A DNA stretch of 9,900 nt from NCBI GenBank assembly GCA_904502175.1, contig CAJGDU010000033.1, positions 1 through 9,900 on the forward strand, written 5' to 3'. Of this stretch, positions 6,510-9,900 are shown piece after piece. The notes beneath the pieces are model-generated. The model saw only the letters and a program-made list of their open reading frames with translations, was not told the origin of the DNA and made no database searches. Source of the DNA: Clostridiaceae bacterium. GTDB lineage: Bacteria; Bacillota; Clostridia; Oscillospirales; Acutalibacteraceae. Within the stretch, counting starts at the first letter, position 1. Every line of letters starts with the position of its first letter. A program made the position numbers and the translations under genes.

Positions 6510-6542
6510 AAGGGCGATTTTGGTAAATCGCCCTTGTTTTTT
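6510..6542 (+). terminator. Rho-independent terminator after cysS
   Basis: AAGGGCGATTT (6510-6520) pairs perfectly over 11 bases with AAATCGCCCTT (6525-6535) around the four-base loop TGGT, followed by GTTTTTT (6536-6542). It closes the rimO-pgsA-cysS unit and insulates the ribosomal protein operon from read-through. Confidence 0.93.
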
Positions 6543-6559
6543 GCGAAATTCGCGCTTTT

Positions 6560-6633
6560 GAAAACTGCATGAAAAATGAAGAAAAACGGCGAAAAACGGA
6601 GAAAGGTACTTTCTAAATTGAAAAATACGAAAA
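6560..6633. promoter_or_regulatory. Helically phased A-tracts upstream of the rplM promoter
   Basis: A-runs, each preceded by G, lie at 6561-6564, 6572-6576, 6582-6586, 6592-6596, 6602-6604, 6621-6625 and 6630-6633, about one helical turn apart with one turn skipped. Two neighbouring decamers are nearly identical (GAAAAACGGC and GAAAAACGGA, 6581-6600). Phased A-tracts are known to bend DNA, and A-rich DNA just upstream of -35 can bind the RNA polymerase alpha subunit (UP element). The stretch ends 6 bases before the -35 box. Confidence 0.6.
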
Positions 6634-6639
6634 TAGTTG

Positions 6640-6668
6640 TTGACTCTGTATAGGCGCGGTGTTACTAT
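6640..6668 (+). promoter_or_regulatory. Promoter of the rplM-rpsI operon
   Basis: TTGACT (6640-6645) and TACTAT (6663-6668) are separated by the optimal 17 bases, a near-consensus sigma-A type promoter. The expected start is near 6675, giving a leader of about 28 bases that is mostly ribosome binding site. It is too short for the known L13 autoregulatory leader. Confidence 0.85.
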
Positions 6669-6702
6669 AGTCGGGCAACTAAAACTATTTGGAGGAACAG
6701 GT

Positions 6703-7131
6703 ATGTCAACTTATATGCCGAAAGCCAACGAAGTTGAGCGTAAATGGTATCTGCTTGACGCAGAAGGCAAGACCCTCGGTGCTCTTGCTACTGAAGCCGC
6801 AACTCTTCTCCGCGGCAAACACAAACCCATCTTCACTCCTCATGTCGACACCGGCGACTTCGTCGTGGTCATCAATGCGGACAAGGTCGTCCTGACCGGT
6901 AAGAAGCTGGACCAGAAGATGTACTACCACCACACCGGTTACATCGGCAACCTCAAAGAGGTCAGCTACAAGAAACTCATGGCAGAGAAGCCCGAGTTCG
7001 TCATCAAGAAGGCTGTCAAGGGCATGCTCCCCGACAACACGCTTGGTCGCAAAGCTCTGACTCGTCTGCATGTCTATGCCGGCCCCGAGCACAAGCATGA
7101 AGCTCAGAAACCGGAAGCACGTGAATTTTAA
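6703..7131 (+). CDS. rplM: 50S ribosomal protein L13
   Basis: L13 is an early assembly protein of the large ribosomal subunit that binds 23S rRNA. The 142-residue product is of normal length. It shows the family features: KWYLLDAEGKTLGALATEAATLLRGKHKPIFTP at the N-terminus, the GDFVVVINADKVVLTGKK block, and YYHHTGYIGNLKE near residues 67-80. GMLPDNTLGRKALTRLHVYAGPEHKHEAQKPE lies at the C-terminus. The ATG at 6703 is chosen because GGAGG (6691-6695) lies 7 bases before it. An upstream in-frame start near 6637 would overlap the promoter. Codons ending in T (GCT, ACT, CTT) are commoner here than in neighbouring genes, as expected for a highly expressed gene. Its stop codon touches the ribosome binding site of rpsI. 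Confidence 0.98.
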   Translation: MSTYMPKANEVERKWYLLDAEGKTLGALATEAATLLRGKHKPIFTPHVDTGDFVVVINADKVVLTGKKLDQKMYYHHTGYIGNLKEVSYKKLMAEKPEFVIKKAVKGMLPDNTLGRKALTRLHVYAGPEHKHEAQKPEAREF

Positions 7132-7144
7132 GGAGGGTTAACGA

Positions 7145-7540
7145 ATGTACGAAAGTAATTTCTATTACGGCACTGGCCGCAGAAAAAGTTCCGTTGCCCG
7201 CGTTCGCGTCTATCCGGGTACCGGCAAGATCACCATCAACGACAGAGACATTGACGATTACTTCGGTCTCGAGACCCTGAAGGTCATTGTCCGTCAGCCC
7301 CTCGTTCTCCTCGGTCTCACCGAGAAGTTCGACATCATCTGCCGCGTTCAGGGCGGTGGCGTCTCCGGCCAGGCCGGTGCCATCCGTCACGGTCTCTCCC
7401 GTGCGCTCCTTGAGTATGACGAGAACCTTCGTCCCGAGCTCAAGAAGGCCGGCTTCCTGACCAGAGACCCGAGAATGAAAGAGCGTAAGAAATACGGTCT
7501 CAAAGGTGCCCGTCGCGCACCCCAGTTCTCCAAGAGATAA
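7145..7540 (+). CDS. rpsI: 30S ribosomal protein S9
   Basis: S9 is a small-subunit protein whose C-terminal tail reaches the P-site tRNA. The 131-residue product is complete. It has the N-terminal FYYGTGRRKSSVARVRVYPGTGKITIN, the central GGGVSGQAGAIRHGLSRALL, and the basic tail RDPRMKERKKYGLKGARRAPQFSKR ending in the conserved Lys-Arg. AAGGAGGG (7130-7137) begins on the last two bases of the rplM stop and lies 7 bases before the ATG, so the two genes are co-transcribed and probably translated in balance. The rplM-rpsI pair is conserved across bacteria. As in rplM, T-ending codons such as CGT and GGT are frequent. Confidence 0.98.
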   Translation: MYESNFYYGTGRRKSSVARVRVYPGTGKITINDRDIDDYFGLETLKVIVRQPLVLLGLTEKFDIICRVQGGGVSGQAGAIRHGLSRALLEYDENLRPELKKAGFLTRDPRMKERKKYGLKGARRAPQFSKR

Positions 7541-7572
7541 CGGGCCGTACGGCATTTTCATCAAAAGCAAAG

Positions 7573-7601
7573 AGGCTTCCCGATTGTGGGAAGCCTTTTT
7601 T
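7573..7601 (+). terminator. Rho-independent terminator after rpsI
   Basis: AGGCTTCCC (7573-7581) pairs perfectly with GGGAAGCCT (7588-7596) around GATTGT and runs into a T-tract (7596-7601). It ends the rplM-rpsI transcript. A separate perfect 10-base palindrome, GCCGTACGGC (7544-7553), lies just after the rpsI stop. Confidence 0.93.
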
Positions 7602-7630
7602 ATTTTATGGATACCGCGGGCCGCGTTTTA

Positions 7631-7639
7631 TGGTATTAT
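7631..7639 (+). promoter_or_regulatory. Extended -10 promoter candidate for the clostripain-like gene
   Basis: TGGTATTAT is an extended -10 element (TG-N plus five of six matches to TATAAT) in an AT-rich patch 55 bases before the gene start. No convincing -35 is seen 16-18 bases upstream (the region is ATACCG and GC-rich), which is tolerable for extended -10 promoters. The expected start is near 7646. Confidence 0.5.
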
Positions 7640-7653
7640 TTTACTGAAGTAAA
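7640..7653. promoter_or_regulatory. Inverted repeat TTTACT-GA-AGTAAA at the expected transcription start
   Basis: Perfect six-base arms (7640-7645 and 7648-7653) around two bases directly abut the -10 box and span the expected start of transcription, a usual position for a repressor operator. The regulator is unknown. Confidence 0.4.
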
Positions 7654-7654
7654 C

Positions 7655-7678
7655 CTGTTAAAAAGATTCTTTCAACAG
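7655..7678 (+). promoter_or_regulatory. Small hairpin in the leader next to the ribosome binding site
   Basis: CTGTT (7655-7659) pairs with AACAG (7674-7678), and inside it AAAG (7662-7665) pairs with CTTT (7669-7672) around ATT. The helix ends one base before AGGAGG (7680-7685). It is weak, with an internal mismatch, so its role in translation or mRNA stability is only possible. Confidence 0.3.
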
Positions 7679-7693
7679 TAGGAGGCGTTTCAT

Positions 7694-9900
7694 ATGCCAC
7701 AAGGAAGACCCCACAGCAGGACCGAACATGTCGGCGGCGGTTCCGGACACGTATTCTCCGGCGGCCCCTCCGGCGGCGGTTTCGGCGGCCCGAGCGGCGG
7801 CTTTGGCGGCGGTGGATACGGCGGAGGCGGCGGCCCCCGTCCCGGCATGAGCCGGGCCGGCGGCGTCGGCATCCTCGGCGCGGTCATCATTTTCCTCTTG
7901 AGCCTGGTCGGCAGTTGCATGGGCATCAACAGCGGGGTAGGGACCACGACCGGCACGGGGCAGAACCCGTACTACACGACCTACACCAGCAACGCGCCCG
8001 CGGCCAACACGGACGAGTCCGAAGTGGATAACGCGGTCTCTGACGCGGCCCGCGCGAAGTATACGAAGCTGAAGGGCAACGGCCAGGACAAGGTCACCCT
8101 CATGCTCTACATCATCGGCTCGGACCTCGAGTCCCAGTCCGGCATGGCCACCATGGACCTCAATGAGATCCTCCACGCCGACCTCTCCAACGAGAACGTG
8201 AACATCCTCGTGGAGACCGGCGGCGCGAAGCGCTGGTCCAACAACGTCATGAGCGCGAACAACATCCAGCGCTGGAAGGCCACCAGCCGCGGCCTCCAGA
8301 GACTGGACACGCTGCGTCGCTCCGCCATGACGAACCCGGAGACCCTCGCGTCCTTCATCCAGTTCGCGGCGAAAGAAGCGCCCGCGGACCGCTACATGCT
8401 CATCCTCTGGGACCATGGCGCCGGCAGTGTCGAGGGCTATGGCCGCGATGAACTCTACCCGAGAGAGACCATGAACACCGCCGAAGTGGCGAAGGCTCTG
8501 AAGGCCGGCGGCGTGAAGTTCGACTTTGTCGGCTTTGACGCCTGTCTCATGGCGACCCTCGAAAACGCCATCGCGCTGGAACCCTACGCGGACTATTTCA
8601 TCGCCTCCGAAGAGTCGGAGCCCGGCACCGGCTGGTACTACACCAACTGGCTGTCCGACCTCAACGCCAACTCTTCGACGTCCACACTGGCGCTCGGCAA
8701 ACGCATCCTCGACGACTTCACGTCGAAGTCCGCCACCTCGAGCCCCATCGGCTACATGAGCTACGGCAGCAGCACCACGCTGTCCATGACGGACCTCGCG
8801 GAACTGCACGGCACGGTCCCCGAAGCCCTCACGAACTTCGGCACGGACCTCACCGAGACCCTGACCTCCGACCACTATCAGGACGTGGCCACGGCCCGCA
8901 CCTCCTCCAAGGAGTTCTCCGCGGCGAACCGGCTGGACCAGGTCGACATCGTCGACTTCTGCAAGAAGCTGGACAGCACGGAGTCGAACCAGCTGGCAGA
9001 CGTCATCCAGAACGCGGTCAAGTACAACCGCGTCCGGGGCGCGGCAGATGCCTACGGTCTGTCCATGTACTTCCCGCACAGCAACCCCCGGTTCATGAAC
9101 ACCATGACGGGCATCTACGAGGAGATCGGCATGGACGAGGCCTTCACGGGCTCCGTCAAGCAGTACGCCACGCTTGAGTCCGCGGGACAGATCGCCTCCA
9201 ACAGCGGCGGCACCTCTCTGTTCGACCTGCTCACCGGCGGCCAGTACTACGACTACGGCGGCTCGGGCTACAGCCAGAGCACCAACCCCTACGCGCAGTA
9301 CGGCGGCACCGGCGGCTACTATGTCGCTCCCTTCAGCGGCAGCAGCAACGGTTCCTACACCGTCAACGATTTCTATAACCTGCTCGGTCAGTCCATGACC
9401 GGCAACTCCGGTTACTATACCACCGGCGGCAACTACTACGCCGGACGCGACTTCCAGTCCATCCTCGGCGGCGAGACCGCCAAGTGGATGACCGACGCCA
9501 TGCTCCGCACCGCGGCCAGCACGCTGTCCAACCGGGCCCTCACCCCGGACGCCGACTTCGCGACCGTGGAAAAAGACGGGCACGATGTGCTCGCCATGAC
9601 CGAGGAGCAGTGGGCGGAGATCACCGCGGCGGAAGTCAACGTCTTCGTCCCCGATGAGAACAACGGCGGCTGGCTGGACCTCGGTCTGGACAACACCGCG
9701 AAGTTCAATAATGACGGCGACCTCATCCACGAGTGGACCGGCAACTGGATCACCCTGAACGGCAACTTCGCCGCCATCTACCCGGTGTCCGACCTCGACG
9801 TGGACGGCAACGGAAAGTACATCACCACCAAGTTCATCCCCGCCATGCTCAACGGCCAGCGCGTGAACATCATCGTGGAGTTCAACGAGGAGACCGGCAA
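7694..9900 (+). CDS. Clostripain-family (peptidase C11) cysteine protease, membrane-anchored, Gly-rich N-terminus, 3' end cut by window
   Basis: The frame is open from ATG 7694 to the window end (735 codons, no stop). AGGAGG (7680-7685) lies 8 bases before the start. Order: a Gly-rich stretch (about 13-56, GGGFGGPSGG and GGGGYGGGGG), one membrane helix (57-77), a Thr/Asn-rich linker, then the C11 domain from about 133 (VTLMLYIIGSDLES). The catalytic dyad is His241 (LILWDHGAG) and Cys284 (FVGFDACLM). SEESEPGTGWYYTNWL and GLSMYFPH (455-462) are further family blocks. A Gly/Tyr/Ser/Asn-rich insert covers about 517-587, and a beta-rich part begins near 590. C11 enzymes usually cleave after Arg or Lys. 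The catalytic domain should lie outside the membrane. VGSC (72-75) resembles a lipobox, but the long N-terminal part argues against a simple lipoprotein. The target is unknown. It is a single gene with its own promoter. Confidence 0.88.
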   Translation, partial: MPQGRPHSRTEHVGGGSGHVFSGGPSGGGFGGPSGGFGGGGYGGGGGPRPGMSRAGGVGILGAVIIFLLSLVGSCMGINSGVGTTTGTGQNPYYTTYTSNAPAANTDESEVDNAVSDAARAKYTKLKGNGQDKVTLMLYIIGSDLESQSGMATMDLNEILHADLSNENVNILVETGGAKRWSNNVMSANNIQRWKATSRGLQRLDTLRRSAMTNPETLASFIQFAAKEAPADRYMLILWDHGAGSVEGYGRDELYPRETMNTAEVAKALKAGGVKFDFVGFDACLMATLENAIALEPYADYFIASEESEPGTGWYYTNWLSDLNANSSTSTLALGKRILDDFTSKSATSSPIGYMSYGSSTTLSMTDLAELHGTVPEALTNFGTDLTETLTSDHYQDVATARTSSKEFSAANRLDQVDIVDFCKKLDSTESNQLADVIQNAVKYNRVRGAADAYGLSMYFPHSNPRFMNTMTGIYEEIGMDEAFTGSVKQYATLESAGQIASNSGGTSLFDLLTGGQYYDYGGSGYSQSTNPYAQYGGTGGYYVAPFSGSSNGSYTVNDFYNLLGQSMTGNSGYYTTGGNYYAGRDFQSILGGETAKWMTDAMLRTAASTLSNRALTPDADFATVEKDGHDVLAMTEEQWAEITAAEVNVFVPDENNGGWLDLGLDNTAKFNNDGDLIHEWTGNWITLNGNFAAIYPVSDLDVDGNGKYITTKFIPAMLNGQRVNIIVEFNEETG

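Noticed and set aside
6669..6702. L13 autoregulatory RNA leader before rplM
   Set aside because: The stretch between the predicted start and the ribosome binding site is too short and shows no stable hairpin.
7544..7553. GCCGTACGGC palindrome after rpsI as a second terminator
   Set aside because: Only three pairs would remain around a four-base loop, and the T-run is broken. The proper terminator lies at 7573-7601.
7658..9730. 690-codon open frame on the minus strand opposite the protease gene
   Set aside because: The plus-strand frame carries recognisable C11 protease motifs, a ribosome binding site and a promoter. The minus-strand product is Val/Gly/Ala/Arg-rich without any family motif, as expected from the mirror of GC-rich codons.
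1..9900. CRISPR array, tRNA, insertion sequence, toxin-antitoxin or defence system
   Set aside because: No regularly spaced repeats, cloverleaf sequence, transposase motif or paired small genes were found. Gaps between genes are all under 210 bases and are filled by promoters and terminators.

Overview
The window looks like ordinary chromosome of a GC-rich member of the Bacillota (Firmicutes). The evidence is strong AAGGAGG-type ribosome binding sites 6-8 bases before nearly every start, Rho-independent terminators with T-runs, an EpsC-like serine acetyltransferase N-terminus, a CbiM of the 'MHIPENYLSP' type, and a Gly-rich membrane-anchored clostripain. Class Clostridia or Negativicutes fits best; I cannot name a genus. 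Most genes use GC-ending codons heavily, which opens long false frames on the opposite strand.

Layout: (1) 1-279, minus strand: the 5' part of a probable serine O-acetyltransferase gene. (2) 280-452: a divergent promoter region with one promoter per direction, a perfect C5G5 palindrome between them, and a 19-base inverted repeat over the rightward -10 box. (3) 453-3095: a three-gene ECF-type cobalt/nickel importer, cbiM (with a fused CbiN-like C-terminus), cbiQ and cbiO. A strong terminator lies between cbiM and cbiQ, and another overlaps the end of cbiO. (4) 3144-6497: rimO, pgsA and cysS, closely spaced on the same strand and ended by a strong terminator at 6510-6542. (5) 6498-7601: the rplM-rpsI ribosomal protein operon, with a near-consensus promoter preceded by helically phased A-tracts and a terminator after rpsI. 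(6) 7602-9900: an extended -10 promoter candidate with an inverted repeat at the expected transcription start, then a large clostripain-family (peptidase C11) gene cut off by the window end.

The genes serve separate roles. CbiM captures metal and CbiQ couples it to the CbiO ATPase for uptake of Co2+ or Ni2+. RimO modifies ribosomal protein S12, PgsA makes phosphatidylglycerol phosphate, CysS charges tRNA-Cys, and L13 and S9 are ribosome components. The divergent serine acetyltransferase makes the cysteine precursor O-acetylserine, so cysteine synthesis and cysteinyl-tRNA synthesis lie within about 5 kb of each other, possibly by chance. I found no mobile element, CRISPR array, tRNA, rRNA or clearly new multi-gene system. 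The points worth a second look are regulatory (the terminator inside the cbi operon with a possible alternative hairpin, the phased A-tracts, and operator-like repeats) and the two low-complexity segments of the clostripain-like protein.
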